The notes under the pieces are model-generated. The model did no database searches and was not told the origin of the DNA. It saw nothing but the letters and a program-made list of their open reading frames with translations. DNA of 64,000 nt from Gryllotalpicola daejeonensis (GTDB taxonomy: Bacteria; Actinomycetota; Actinomycetes; Actinomycetales; Microbacteriaceae), in contig NZ_BAABBV010000001.1 of the NCBI RefSeq assembly GCF_039538145.1, positions 2,170,001-2,234,000 of the forward strand, given 5' to 3'. Position 1 is the stretch's first letter. The number at the start of each line of letters is the position of its first letter. The position numbers and the translations under genes were made by a program. This document shows positions 34,858-43,159 of this stretch, piece after piece.

Positions 34858-35184
34858 ATGTCCGCTGCCAAGGCTGTGACCGACGCCTCGTTCGAGGCCG
34901 ATGTCCTGAACTCCGAGAAGACCGTACTGGTCGACTTCTGGGCCGAGTGGTGCGGCCCGTGTCGCGCCGTCTCGCCGATCCTCGACCAGATCGCGGCCGA
35001 GCACGCCGACAAGATCGAGATCGTCAAGCTCAACGTCGACGAGAACCCGGCGACCGCCGCGAAGTACCAGATCACGTCGATCCCGGCGATGAAGGTGTAC
35101 CAGGCGGGCGAGGTCAAGAAGACCGTTATCGGCGCCAAGCCGAAGCCGGCCCTCGAGCACGACCTCGCCGAGTTCCTGGCGTAA
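34858..35184 (+). CDS. trxA: Thioredoxin
   Basis: This 108-aa thioredoxin has the active site FWAEWCGPCRAVSP and the cis-Pro segment TSIPAMKVYQAGE. Two in-frame ATGs exist. ATG 34858 is preferred because AAGGAG at 34844-34849 is 8 nt away, while ATG 34852 would leave only 2 nt. It pairs with trxB and ends the operon at the terminator 35231-35266. Confidence 0.96.
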   Translation: MSAAKAVTDASFEADVLNSEKTVLVDFWAEWCGPCRAVSPILDQIAAEHADKIEIVKLNVDENPATAAKYQITSIPAMKVYQAGEVKKTVIGAKPKPALEHDLAEFLA

Positions 35185-35230
35185 CCAGCCAGCCGAACCC
35201 TCACGGGTTTCAAGCCAATCGGGTTTCACT

Positions 35231-35266
35231 GGCCCCGTCCCGCGCCTTCCGGCGCAGGGCGGGGCC
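35231..35266 (+). terminator. Terminator after trxA
   Basis: The stem GGCCCCGTCCCGCGCC / GGCGCAGGGCGGGGCC with a TTCC loop is followed by TTTC. One internal mismatch is present. Confidence 0.8.
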
Positions 35267-35287
35267 TTTCCACATCCGTGCCCTGGT

Positions 35288-35315
35288 TACGATTGTCCAA
35301 TCGTCGAGATTGGAC
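35288..35315 (+). promoter_or_regulatory. Candidate promoter box and palindrome before the aminotransferase
   Basis: A TACGAT -10-like box lies at 35288-35293. An exact inverted repeat GTCCAATC (35295-35302) / GATTGGAC (35308-35315) covers the expected transcription start, 4 nt before the GTG start at 35320. It could be an operator or a short mRNA hairpin. Confidence 0.5.
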
Positions 35316-35319
35316 GCAT

Positions 35320-36633
35320 GTGAACGAGAGCTCGCCCACGCTGGGCAACAACCTGGACCCCTGGTACGACTCCTACGCCGCCCGCACGAGCGGACTGGCA
35401 GCCAGCGAGGTCCGAGCTCTTTTCGCCGTCGCGTCGAGGCCCGAGGTGGTCTCGCTCGCCGGCGGCATGCCGTACGTGTCGGCCCTTCCGCGCGAGCTCG
35501 TCACGGGCGCGATGGACAAGGTGATGGCAGAGCAGGGGCCCGTCGCCCTGCAGTACGGCTCGGGCCAGGGCGTGCCGATGCTCCGCGAGCAGATCCTCGA
35601 GGTGATGGCCCTCGAAGGCATCCGCGGCTCCGCAGACGACGTCGTCGTGACGACCGGTTCGCAGCACGCCCTCGAGCTGTTCAGCAAGCTCTTCATCGAC
35701 CCGGGCGACGTCGTCATCGCCGAGGGTCCGAGCTACGTCACCGCCATGGTGATCTTCAACTCGTACCAGGCCGACGTCGACCACGTCCCGATGGACGAGC
35801 ACGGGCTGATCCCGGGCGCTCTGCGCGAGCACATCGCCCGACTCAAGGCGGCCGGCCGCCGTATCAAGTTCCTCTACACGATTCCCACCTTCCACAACCC
35901 GGCCGGTGTGACGCTGACGTGGGAACGCCGCCTCGAGATCCTCGAGATCTGCAAGCGCGAGGGCATCCTCGTGCTCGAGGACAACCCATACGGCCTGCTT
36001 TACTTCGGCGACCGCCCGCCGGCAGCCATGCGCTCGATCGAGGAGGAGGGCGTCGTCTACCTCGGCACCTTCTCAAAGACTCTGGCCCCCGGCTTTCGCC
36101 TGGGCTGGGCGCTCGCGCCGCACGCCATCCGCGAGAAGCTCATCCTCGCCAATGAGGCCGCTGTGCTCTCGCCGTCGTCGTTCACGCAGCTCGTCGTCTC
36201 GGAGTACCTCTCGCAGGCCGACTGGCGTGGCCAGATCGACACCTTCCGTGGCGTGTACTGCGAGCGGAAGGAGGCGATGCTCAGCGCGCTGCAGGAGCAT
36301 CTGCCGGAGCTGTCGTGGACGAATCCCAACGGTGGCTTCTACGTCTGGCTCACCCTGCCCGAGACGCTCGATTCGAAGGCCATGCTTCCCCGCGCTGTCA
36401 AAGAGCTCGTCGCCTACACGCCCGGAACCGCCTTCTATGCCGACGACAACGGCCGCCAGAACATCCGCCTGTCGTTCTGCTACCCCACCCCAGAGCAGAT
36501 CAGGGTGGGCATCCGCCGCCTCGCCAACGTCATCGGCGGCGAGCTCGATCTGCTTGAGACGTTCGCGGGCACGGGTCAGTTGAATTCGATCCGGATGCCT
36601 CGCGGCGCCTTCCCGCCGAGCGATCTACGCTGA
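35320..36633 (+). CDS. Class I/II PLP-dependent aminotransferase (LysN/MocR-like catalytic domain)
   Basis: This ~437-aa fold-type I aminotransferase has SLAGGMPYVSALPRELV at the N-terminus, QYGSGQGVPMLREQI, VTTGSQHALELFSKLF, the substrate segment IPTFHNPAGVTL, ILVLEDNPYGLLYF, and the PLP lysine in LGTFSKTLAPGFRLGW. It lacks a GntR DNA-binding head, so it is the free enzyme and not a MocR regulator. Relatives act on 2-aminoadipate, aromatic or branched amino acids. The substrate is unresolved. I use GTG 35320, as the frame from 35278 would cover the promoter palindrome. Confidence 0.88.
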   Translation: MNESSPTLGNNLDPWYDSYAARTSGLAASEVRALFAVASRPEVVSLAGGMPYVSALPRELVTGAMDKVMAEQGPVALQYGSGQGVPMLREQILEVMALEGIRGSADDVVVTTGSQHALELFSKLFIDPGDVVIAEGPSYVTAMVIFNSYQADVDHVPMDEHGLIPGALREHIARLKAAGRRIKFLYTIPTFHNPAGVTLTWERRLEILEICKREGILVLEDNPYGLLYFGDRPPAAMRSIEEEGVVYLGTFSKTLAPGFRLGWALAPHAIREKLILANEAAVLSPSSFTQLVVSEYLSQADWRGQIDTFRGVYCERKEAMLSALQEHLPELSWTNPNGGFYVWLTLPETLDSKAMLPRAVKELVAYTPGTAFYADDNGRQNIRLSFCYPTPEQIRVGIRRLANVIGGELDLLETFAGTGQLNSIRMPRGAFPPSDLR

Positions 36634-36668
36634 CCAACTCCACCGGCTCTTCAGAAAAGATCCTGATC

Positions 36669-37646
36669 ATGACCGATTTTGAACGCCTCAACGTCCTGGT
36701 GCTCGCAGGCGGGATCTCGCACGAGCGCGACGTCTCACTGCGCAGTGGTCGACGCGTCGCCGACGGCCTGCAGGCGCACGGGCACCGAGTGACGGTGCGA
36801 GAGCCGGATGCCGAGCTGCTCGGCTATCTGCGTGCGGAGCGGCCAGACGTCGTGTGGCCAGCGCTGCACGGCGCGAGCGGTGAGAACGGCGCGCTGCGTG
36901 CGCTGCTCGCCGCCTCGGGGGTGCCGTACGTCGGCGCGGAGCCCGAGCCGGCTCGCCTGGCGTGGCTCAAACCGATCGCCAAGACCGTGGTCGCTCGCGC
37001 CGGTGTTCCGACGCCGCAGTCCGTGACGCTTCCTCGCGAGACGTTCCGAGAGCTCGGGGCGAACGCGGTGCTCAGCACGCTGCGCGAGTACCTCGACGCG
37101 CCGCTGGTCGTGAAGCCGTCGCAGGGTGGCAGCGCGCAGGGCGTCAGCATCATCGATGACGAAGACGACCTGCCTCGCGCCATGGTCACCGCCTACACCT
37201 ACGCCGACGTCGCGCTTCTCGAGCGCAAAGCCGTCGGCACGGAGATCGCCGTGACCGTCCTCGATCTTGGCGATGGCCCGAAGGCGCTTCCCGCCGTGGA
37301 AATCGCCCCGAACCAGGGCGTCTACTCCTTCGAGGCGCGGTACAACGCGGGGGAGACGCACTTCTTCACCCCGGCTCGCCTCGCGCCGGAAGTGGCCGAG
37401 CGTGCCGCCCAGACCGCGGTCGCAGCGCACAATGCGCTCGGGCTGCGCCACATCTCGCGCGTGGATCTCATCGTCGATGCCGACGGCACACCGTGGTTCC
37501 TCGAGGCGAACGTACTGCCGGGCCTCACCGAGACGTCGCTTGTGCCGCTCGCCATCCAGGCGGCCGGCTTCGACCTCGGCGCCGTCTACGTCGGGCTCGC
37601 ACAGCAGGCCATCAAGGACTTCGACGCGGCGCTGCTCAACCGGTAA
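36669..37646 (+). CDS. D-alanine-D-alanine ligase family ATP-grasp enzyme
   Basis: This 325-aa ATP-grasp ligase has an N-terminal VLVLAGGISHERDVSLRSG, the HGASGENG loop, LVVKPSQGGSAQGVSII for ATP binding, and a C-terminal HISRVDLIVDADGTPWFLEAN and PGLTETSLVP. These fit Ddl, which makes D-Ala-D-Ala for the cell wall. At 325 aa it is shorter than the ~360-370 aa of typical actinobacterial Ddl, so it may be a second ligase. It stands between an aminotransferase and parS/parB. Confidence 0.85.
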   Translation: MTDFERLNVLVLAGGISHERDVSLRSGRRVADGLQAHGHRVTVREPDAELLGYLRAERPDVVWPALHGASGENGALRALLAASGVPYVGAEPEPARLAWLKPIAKTVVARAGVPTPQSVTLPRETFRELGANAVLSTLREYLDAPLVVKPSQGGSAQGVSIIDDEDDLPRAMVTAYTYADVALLERKAVGTEIAVTVLDLGDGPKALPAVEIAPNQGVYSFEARYNAGETHFFTPARLAPEVAERAAQTAVAAHNALGLRHISRVDLIVDADGTPWFLEANVLPGLTETSLVPLAIQAAGFDLGAVYVGLAQQAIKDFDAALLNR

Positions 37647-37674
37647 TTACAGTGCTGTAGTTTCGGGCGCGATC

Positions 37675-37690
37675 CGTTTCACGTGAAACG
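37675..37690. promoter_or_regulatory. parS site 1
   Basis: CGTTTCACGTGAAACG contains the perfect 14-bp ParB-binding core GTTTCACGTGAAAC. It lies between the convergent ddl-like gene and parB. A weak half-site (CACGTGAAAC) follows about 40 bp later. Confidence 0.95.
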
Positions 37691-37750
37691 GGCTGAGCCG
37701 GGACTCGCTTCGCTGCACGCACGTGAAACTCAGTGACGTAATTCGTGACC

Positions 37751-38710
37751 TCAGCCCGCGTAGCCGGTCTCGCCGAGCTCGTTGAGGATGCGATTCAGGT
37801 CCTGGATGGTTGCGAAGTCGATCGTGATCTGACCCTTTCGCGAGGTGAGGCCGATCTTGACGCGCGTGTTGAGGCGATCACCGAGCCGCTCGGCGACCTC
37901 GTCGAGGTGGCCCTTGTGCCGCCCAGCCGTCGGCTTGGTGCGCTCGGGCTTCGGCGTCTTGCTGACGACGGCCTCGGCCTGGCGCACCGAGAGGTCCTCG
38001 TTGATGATCTTGTCTGCCAGCCGCACCATCGACTCGACCTCACCTGCGGCGAGGATGGCGCGCGCATGCCCGGCCGAGAGCACACCCGCGGCGACCTTGG
38101 ACTGCACCGGAGCCGGCAGCTTCAGCAGCCGCAGCGTATTCGAGATCTGCGGGCGCGAGCGGCCGATGCGGCCGGCGAGCTCCTCCTGCGTGATGCCGAA
38201 GTCTGAGAGCAGCTGCTGATAGGCCGAGGCCTCTTCCAGCGGGTTGAGCTGTGCGCGGTGCAGGTTCTCGAGCAGCGCGTCGCGCAGCATGTGCTCGTCC
38301 TGCGTGTCCTTGATGACCGCAGGGATCGTCTCGAGACCGAGCGCCTTGGTAGCGCGCAGTCGCCGCTCGCCCATGATGAGCTCGTATTTGCCGGGTTCAC
38401 TGGGGTGCGGCCGCACGACGACGGGCTGCAGCACGCCGACCTCGCGGATCGAGGCGATCAGCTCGTCGAGCAGTTCCTGGTCGAATTCGGTGCGCGGCTG
38501 CACCGCGTTCGGCACGATGTCCGCGGGGGAGAGGCTCGCCAGGCGTGCCCCGGGAACCGTCACCAGCTCGGGTGCTTCCGATTCTGCGGCAACCGCCGGG
38601 GCGGCATCCGTCGACGAGAAGAAGACATCCGCAGGACGCGCGCCCGACTCAGACGACGCCGTCGGGATGAGCGCGCCGATGCCGCGACCGAGACCTGTGC
38701 GCTTCGCCAT
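37751..38710 (-). CDS. parB: Chromosome partitioning protein ParB
   Basis: This 319-aa ParB has the CTP-binding ParB/Srx domain (residues ~55-150; LIMGERRLRATKALGLETIP), the helix-turn-helix with LAGRIGRSRPQISNTLRLL that reads parS, and a C-terminal dimer domain (GQITIDFATIQDLNRIL). The N-terminus MAKRTGLGRGIGALIP is the ParA-contact motif. It overlaps parA by 1 nt. Three parS cores lie within 2.6 kb. Confidence 0.97.
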   Translation of the reverse strand: MAKRTGLGRGIGALIPTASSESGARPADVFFSSTDAAPAVAAESEAPELVTVPGARLASLSPADIVPNAVQPRTEFDQELLDELIASIREVGVLQPVVVRPHPSEPGKYELIMGERRLRATKALGLETIPAVIKDTQDEHMLRDALLENLHRAQLNPLEEASAYQQLLSDFGITQEELAGRIGRSRPQISNTLRLLKLPAPVQSKVAAGVLSAGHARAILAAGEVESMVRLADKIINEDLSVRQAEAVVSKTPKPERTKPTAGRHKGHLDEVAERLGDRLNTRVKIGLTSRKGQITIDFATIQDLNRILNELGETGYAG

Positions 38711-39609
38711 TACCGTGGTACTCCTCTTCGTGCGATTTCTACGGCGGCTTCGAGATACGCCAGCGACCCGGACGAGCCGTAGTCGTAGGCGATCACACTC
38801 TGGCCATAGCTGGGGGCCTCAGAGATGCGGACAGAACGAGGGATGACTGTCGCGAGCGTCTCTTTGGGGAAGTGCTCGCGCACATCGTCGGCCACCTGGT
38901 GGGCGAGATTCGTGCGCGAGTCATACATCGTGAGCAGAATCGTCGACAGCTTCAGCTTCGGATTCAGATGCTTCTCGATGAGCTTGATGTTCTTGAGCAG
39001 CTGGCTGAGACCCTCGAGTGCGTAGTACTCGCACTGAATCGGGATCAGGACCTCGTTCGCCGCGACGAACGCGTTGATCGTCAGCAGGCCGAGCGACGGC
39101 GGGCAGTCGATGAAGATGTAGTCGAAGTCCGTGCGCTCGAGGTACTCCTGCAGAGCACGGGCCAGGCGCTGCTCGCGCGCCACCATCGAGACGAGCTCGA
39201 TCTCGGCACCCGCCAAGTCGATCGTCGCCGGGACGCAGAACAACCCATCCGATTCGGGGCTCGACTGCACGACGTCCTCCATCGGCGTCTCACCGACGAT
39301 GACGTCGTAGACGCTCGGTGTCCCTTCGCGGTGCTCCACCCCGACTGCCGTCGACGCGTTTCCCTGCGGATCCAGGTCGATGACCAGCACCCGCGCTCCG
39401 TATTTGGCCAAGGCGGATGCCAGATTCACCACCGTCGTCGTCTTCCCGACCCCGCCCTTCTGGTTCGAGATGGTGAAGATGCGGGTGCGCGACGGAAGCG
39501 GAAGGACCTGCTGCTCAGCCGCGGCGCGGCGCTTCGTCATGTCGGTCAGCTCCCGCAGCAGCGGGGGAGCTCCGGCATCGGTCGCGGGGTCCTGCTCAGG
39601 GTGTTTCAC
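38710..39609 (-). CDS. parA: Chromosome partitioning ATPase ParA (Soj)
   Basis: This ~299-aa deviant Walker A ATPase has KGGVGKTTTVVNLASALA, FIDCPPSLGLLT, and IPIQCEYYALEGLSQLL. The GTG 39609 start lies inside parS site 2 and gives KHPEQDP...PLLRELTDMTKRR, which covers an N-terminal stretch I expect from relatives. ATG 39540 is the alternative and has a GGGAG upstream. The gene is coupled to parB and follows rsmG. Confidence 0.96.
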   Translation of the reverse strand: MKHPEQDPATDAGAPPLLRELTDMTKRRAAAEQQVLPLPSRTRIFTISNQKGGVGKTTTVVNLASALAKYGARVLVIDLDPQGNASTAVGVEHREGTPSVYDVIVGETPMEDVVQSSPESDGLFCVPATIDLAGAEIELVSMVAREQRLARALQEYLERTDFDYIFIDCPPSLGLLTINAFVAANEVLIPIQCEYYALEGLSQLLKNIKLIEKHLNPKLKLSTILLTMYDSRTNLAHQVADDVREHFPKETLATVIPRSVRISEAPSYGQSVIAYDYGSSGSLAYLEAAVEIARRGVPR

Positions 39610-39617
39610 GTGAAACG
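39602..39617. promoter_or_regulatory. parS site 2, overlapping the parA start codon
   Basis: TGTTTCACGTGAAACG has the perfect core. Read on the minus strand, its central GTG is the proposed parA start codon, so ParB spreading from here could affect parAB expression. Confidence 0.93.
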
Positions 39618-39656
39618 GTGGTCCTTCTCGGATCGGCGGGTCGGCGTGGAGGAGGT

Positions 39657-40283
39657 CTAGTTCACTGTAGCCCGGATCACCCGGGTGACCTCTTCGAGCA
39701 GCCCCTCGCCGAGCATGAGCACCTCGACGTCGTGCACGCGGTGCTTGCGCATCTCCTTCGCGGCCGCGTCGATCTCGGCCTGGGCGCCGGCGCCCTTCAG
39801 CAACACGAGCTCGCCGCCGAGGCGGAGAAGGGGAGCGGTGATGGGCACAAGCTTTCGGAAGGCGCTCACGGCCCGCGCGGTCACTTGATCGAAGCCGTAC
39901 TTCGGCGCCTCTTCCGCCCGAGCGCGCAGCACCTCCACATTGTCCAGACCGAGCGCGTCCACCTGCTCGTTGAGCCAGGTGACGCGGCGCTCCATCGGCT
40001 CGATGAGCGTGAATGAGACGTCTGGACGGGCGATCGCGAGAACGAGACCGGGCAGGCCGCCCCCGCTGCCGACATCGCCGACGCGACCGGGGCGCAGCAG
40101 GGGAGCGACCACCGCGCAGTTGAGGATGTGGCGCGTCCACAGTCGCGGGGGCTCCAGCGGTCCGATCAGTCCGCGCTCTTCACCGTGCTGGGCGAGCGCC
40201 GCGGCGAATTGCCGCGCGAGTTCGATGCGGTCTCCGAAGAGCTCGGCAGCCGCACTCGGCTCGGCCTCTACGGGGATGTTCAT
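39657..40283 (-). CDS. rsmG: 16S rRNA (guanine-N7) methyltransferase RsmG
   Basis: This 208-aa SAM-dependent methyltransferase modifies 16S rRNA G527 (E. coli numbering). It has WTRHILNCAVVAPLL, the SAM motif VGDVGSGGGLPGLVLAIARP, and ARAVSAFRKLVPITAPLL. Loss of this enzyme gives low-level streptomycin resistance in other bacteria. It is placed jag-rsmG-parA-parB, as is usual near oriC. Confidence 0.96.
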   Translation of the reverse strand: MNIPVEAEPSAAAELFGDRIELARQFAAALAQHGEERGLIGPLEPPRLWTRHILNCAVVAPLLRPGRVGDVGSGGGLPGLVLAIARPDVSFTLIEPMERRVTWLNEQVDALGLDNVEVLRARAEEAPKYGFDQVTARAVSAFRKLVPITAPLLRLGGELVLLKGAGAQAEIDAAAKEMRKHRVHDVEVLMLGEGLLEEVTRVIRATVN

Positions 40284-40301
40284 CGTCGCTCCTCACAGCG
40301 T

Positions 40302-40317
40302 CGTTTCACGTGAAACA
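40302..40317. promoter_or_regulatory. parS site 3
   Basis: CGTTTCACGTGAAACA has the perfect 14-bp core. It lies between jag and rsmG, 19 nt upstream of the rsmG start. Confidence 0.94.
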
Positions 40318-40322
40318 AGCGC

Positions 40323-40357
40323 GAGGGCGCCGATCGCGCTTCACGACCGGCGCCCTC
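40323..40357 (-). terminator. Hairpin after jag
   Basis: GAGGGCGCCG / CGGCGCCCTC is a perfect 10-bp stem with a 15-nt loop just past the jag stop. The minus-strand sequence after it (CGCGCTTGTTTC) has only weak T-richness. Confidence 0.55.
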
Positions 40358-40366
40358 AGAAAATCT

Positions 40367-40870
40367 CTACGCGCGCGAGATCACCGTGTGGCGGTCTGCG
40401 CCCTCACCGTGCGATTCGGACGTGAAGCCGCGCTCCGCGACCAGGTCGTGCACGATCTTGCGCTCGTACGAGGACATGGGCGGCAGCGCCGCCTTCGCCG
40501 CACCCGCCTCGAGTCGGGCGACCGCGCCGTCCACCAGCGCCGTCAGCTCTTGCTGGCGCGCGTCGCGCGAGCCGCCGATGTCGAGGATGAGGCGCGAGAA
40601 CTCGCCGGTCTGGTTCTGCACCGCGAGGCGGGTGAGGTCCTGAAGGGCGCGCACCACGTCTTGCTGCGAGAGCCGACCGAGGTTGGCGCCCTCACCGGCC
40701 GTCACCGTCAGGTAGGTGCGGCCATTGCGCACGTCGATCTCGAGATCACCATCGAGATCTGCGATGTCCAGCAGCTCCTCGATGTAGTCGGCTGCGAGGT
40801 CGCCCTCGTCGACGACAGAGTGGTTCGCGGAGTCGGCCTCGGGGGCGGTGGTGTCGCTCATGGCATCCAT
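40367..40870 (-). CDS. jag: Jag/KhpB RNA-binding protein with KH and R3H domains
   Basis: This 167-aa protein has a KH domain in residues ~30-95 (YIEELLDIADLDGDLEIDVRNG). The C-terminal R3H domain has SSYERKIVHDLVAERGFTSE. It lacks the N-terminal Jag-N domain of firmicute homologues. Such proteins bind small RNAs and influence cell division and envelope genes. It follows yidC as in most Gram-positive genomes. Confidence 0.93.
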   Translation of the reverse strand: MDAMSDTTAPEADSANHSVVDEGDLAADYIEELLDIADLDGDLEIDVRNGRTYLTVTAGEGANLGRLSQQDVVRALQDLTRLAVQNQTGEFSRLILDIGGSRDARQQELTALVDGAVARLEAGAAKAALPPMSSYERKIVHDLVAERGFTSESHGEGADRHTVISRA

Positions 40871-40908
40871 CTTCTTCGGTTCAGCTGTTGTCGGTCGCTG
40901 CGTGTCAG

Positions 40909-41898
40909 CTAGCGGCGCTTCTTCTTGCGCTTGTTGCTCACCGGCTGCTGCCGCTGTGTGTTGACGCGGGTGACGATCGCCTCGCCGCCTTCGACGGCCG
41001 GCTCGACGACCTGCAGTTTGCCCTGGGCGATCAGCGCCTCGCGCTTCTTGGCGAGGCGCTCTTCACGCAGGCGTGCCGCCTCGCTGCCCGGGGTGGGCAT
41101 CGCGCGAATGACGAGGAACTGCTGAACCATGGTCCAGATGTTGGTGGTCAGCCAGTAGAACATCACGCCGAGGGGGAACGCGAAGCCGGAGAACAGGAAG
41201 ATGAACGGCAGGAAGTACATCAGCGTGCGCTGCTGACGGAACTGCGGGCTGTTCTTCGTCTCGTCGGAGATGTTCTTCGACATGATCTGCAGCTGCGTGT
41301 AGAACTGCGACGCGACCATCAGCGCCACCATCACGGCGGCGACGATCATGACGGGGACCACGGGGCCGCCCGCGTGGTTCATCGCACTCTGGAAGCTGTC
41401 GTGAAGCGGTGCGAATCCGAACAGCGATGCATGCCCGAACGACTGCGAGAGCTGGTGGTTCAGCAGCCCGACGCCGTCGTGGCCCTGCTGTGCGTTGTTG
41501 AGCACCGCGAACAGCGCACCGAAGATCGGCAGCTGAATGATCAGGGGAAGGCAGGACGAGAGCGGGTTGGTGCCCGTCTCACGGTAGAACTCCATCATCT
41601 CGCGGCTCATGGCCTCGCGAGACAGCTGGTCGCGCTTGCCCTTGTACTTGTCCTGGATCTTCTTGATCTGCGGCGCGACCTCGAGCATCTTGCGCTGATT
41701 CTTGATCTGGCGCACGAAGACCGGAATGAGGGCCGCGCGAACGACGACGACCAGGCCGACGATGGAAAGAACCCAGGTCAGACCACCATTCGGGTCCATT
41801 CCGATGTGCGAGAAGATCCAGTGCCATGAGACCAGAACGACCTCGACCAGCCAACGGATCGGCCAGAGGATCGTGAGGTACAGATTCTCGAGGTTCAT
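40909..41898 (-). CDS. yidC: Membrane protein insertase YidC
   Basis: This 329-aa Oxa1/YidC-type insertase has five membrane helices. Features are WVLSIVGLVVVVRAALIPVF (the hydrophilic groove Arg lies in this segment), the cytoplasmic coiled region EMMEFYRETGTNPLSSCLPL, and the basic tail NKRKKKRR. It lacks the large periplasmic domain of Gram-negative YidC. It ends the rpmH-rnpA-yidD-yidC series. Confidence 0.96.
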   Translation of the reverse strand: MNLENLYLTILWPIRWLVEVVLVSWHWIFSHIGMDPNGGLTWVLSIVGLVVVVRAALIPVFVRQIKNQRKMLEVAPQIKKIQDKYKGKRDQLSREAMSREMMEFYRETGTNPLSSCLPLIIQLPIFGALFAVLNNAQQGHDGVGLLNHQLSQSFGHASLFGFAPLHDSFQSAMNHAGGPVVPVMIVAAVMVALMVASQFYTQLQIMSKNISDETKNSPQFRQQRTLMYFLPFIFLFSGFAFPLGVMFYWLTTNIWTMVQQFLVIRAMPTPGSEAARLREERLAKKREALIAQGKLQVVEPAVEGGEAIVTRVNTQRQQPVSNKRKKKRR

Positions 41899-41908
41899 CT
41901 CGGTTCGG

Positions 41909-42280
41909 TCAGCCCTTTCGTTGGCCGGTGTGCGCGTGACCGTCGACGACGAAGCCGAAGCGGTTCACGTGGAAGTGGTGGGAGGTCGACTCGGGGACGT
42001 CATCGATGCCGCCCTCTGCCCAGGGGTGGCAGCGTGCAACTCGACGCACGGCGAGAGAGCCACCCTTGATGACCCCGTGCTGCTGCACCGCGCCGAGCGC
42101 GTATGCCGAGCACGAGGGGTAGTACCGGCATACGTCGCCGTACAGCGGAGAGATCACGGTGCGATAGCCGCGCAGCACAGCAACGACGACGTTGCGGGGG
42201 AGCAGCGCGAGCACGCGGGCGACGTGCATCACGGCGGCGGCGGTCGGCCGCTGGAATCCGTGCGCGTGCGCGGTGGTCAT
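41909..42280 (-). CDS. yidD: YidD membrane protein insertion efficiency factor
   Basis: This 123-aa protein has the YidD core YRTVISPLYGDVCRYYPSCSAY with three cysteines and the amphipathic helix region LPRNVVVAVLRG. It also has KGGSLAVRRVARCHPWAEGG. Its C-terminal extension is longer than the ~75-aa E. coli protein. It overlaps rnpA by ATGA and precedes yidC. Confidence 0.95.
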   Translation of the reverse strand: MTTAHAHGFQRPTAAAVMHVARVLALLPRNVVVAVLRGYRTVISPLYGDVCRYYPSCSAYALGAVQQHGVIKGGSLAVRRVARCHPWAEGGIDDVPESTSHHFHVNRFGFVVDGHAHTGQRKG

Positions 42281-42615
42281 CGGGTTCCTGCCCTGTGGAT
42301 GGCTTGGGAGATCTCGTCATGGAGCGTAGACCAGGGCGCCTGCGCAGAGGCTGGCAGGGCCCTGATCACGACATCGGCGCCGGCAGGAACTTCGTCGAGC
42401 AGTTCGAAGGCGGCTGCCTTCAATCTGCGTCGCACAAGGTTCCTGACCGGCGCCGAGCCGACAGTCTTGCCCACGATGAAGCCGAAGCGCCGACCTGCTT
42501 CGCCCGGGGTGATGCGAACGTACGTGAGGGTGTGTGGTGCGGGGAACCTGGTCCCGCGCCGCACCACCGCCCGGTAGTCGTTCGCCCCGACGATGCGGTT
42601 GGCCTTGGCAAGCAC
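42277..42615 (-). CDS. rnpA: Ribonuclease P protein component
   Basis: This 112-aa basic protein pairs with the RNase P RNA to mature tRNA 5' ends. It has the signature VGKTVGSAPVRNLVRRRLKA and the N-terminal VRRGTRFPAPHTLTYVR. The start is GTG 42615. The longer open frame to 42810 runs through rpmH and is rejected. It lies 14 nt after rpmH. Confidence 0.95.
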   Translation of the reverse strand: MLAKANRIVGANDYRAVVRRGTRFPAPHTLTYVRITPGEAGRRFGFIVGKTVGSAPVRNLVRRRLKAAAFELLDEVPAGADVVIRALPASAQAPWSTLHDEISQAIHRAGTR

Positions 42616-42629
42616 CGCGAGCGGAGCTG

Positions 42630-42767
42630 CTACGCCGAGAGCTCGGTGCGGCCCTTGCGACGACGAGCAGCCAGGATGGCGCGGCCGGCGCGGGTGCGCA
42701 TACGCAGGCGGAAGCCGTGCACCTTGGCGCGGCGGCGGTTGTTGGGCTGGAAGGTACGCTTCGTCAT
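42630..42767 (-). CDS. rpmH: 50S ribosomal protein L34
   Basis: This 45-aa L34 opens MTKRTFQPNNRRRAKVHGFR and carries RTRAGRAILAARRRKGR. It is the first gene leftward of oriC, divergent from dnaA. It is too short to be found by most length cut-offs. Confidence 0.97.
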   Translation of the reverse strand: MTKRTFQPNNRRRAKVHGFRLRMRTRAGRAILAARRRKGRTELSA

Positions 42768-43159
42768 GGTTCGTCTTTCGATCGATGCAGCGGCCACGAC
42801 GTCGATACACGACAGGGCCTCAAGGAAAGGGAGCAGCCGCCGGGTGCCAGAGCACTGTCGGCCGCAGTCAACCAATTAACTGTACGGGCCGCAGACCTGT
42901 AGTTCAAACTGAGCGGCCCGCCCGGCGCGCCGACGAGAACGAACCATCCTCCCGACACATTCCCGAACCGCCACACACGACACGCCGTGACGCGCCCGTT
43001 CTATGCCCCATTCGGGATTTGTCCACAGGCCTGCGGTTCACTACCGTGGCACTCACAGTTATCCCCAGGCCCGTCAGCTTCCATCGACGGGCCGTGTCTT
43101 TTCTTGCGACGCTGAGGTGGATAACGCTGTGAATAACTACAGGGGACGCGGGGACACAC
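42768..43159. other. Left part of the origin region (rpmH-dnaA intergenic)
   Basis: No gene is visible. DnaA-box-like 9-mers are TTGTCCACA (43019-43027), TTATCCCCA (43059-43067), GGTGGATAA (43116-43124) and TGTGAATAA (43128-43136). They lie within 140 bp of the dnaA start, so they probably serve both dnaA autoregulation and origin function. The divergent promoters of rpmH and dnaA must lie here. Confidence 0.75.

Noticed and set aside
42616..42810. N-terminal extension of rnpA
   Set aside because: The extension runs through rpmH in another frame. GTG 42615 gives the normal RnpA length.
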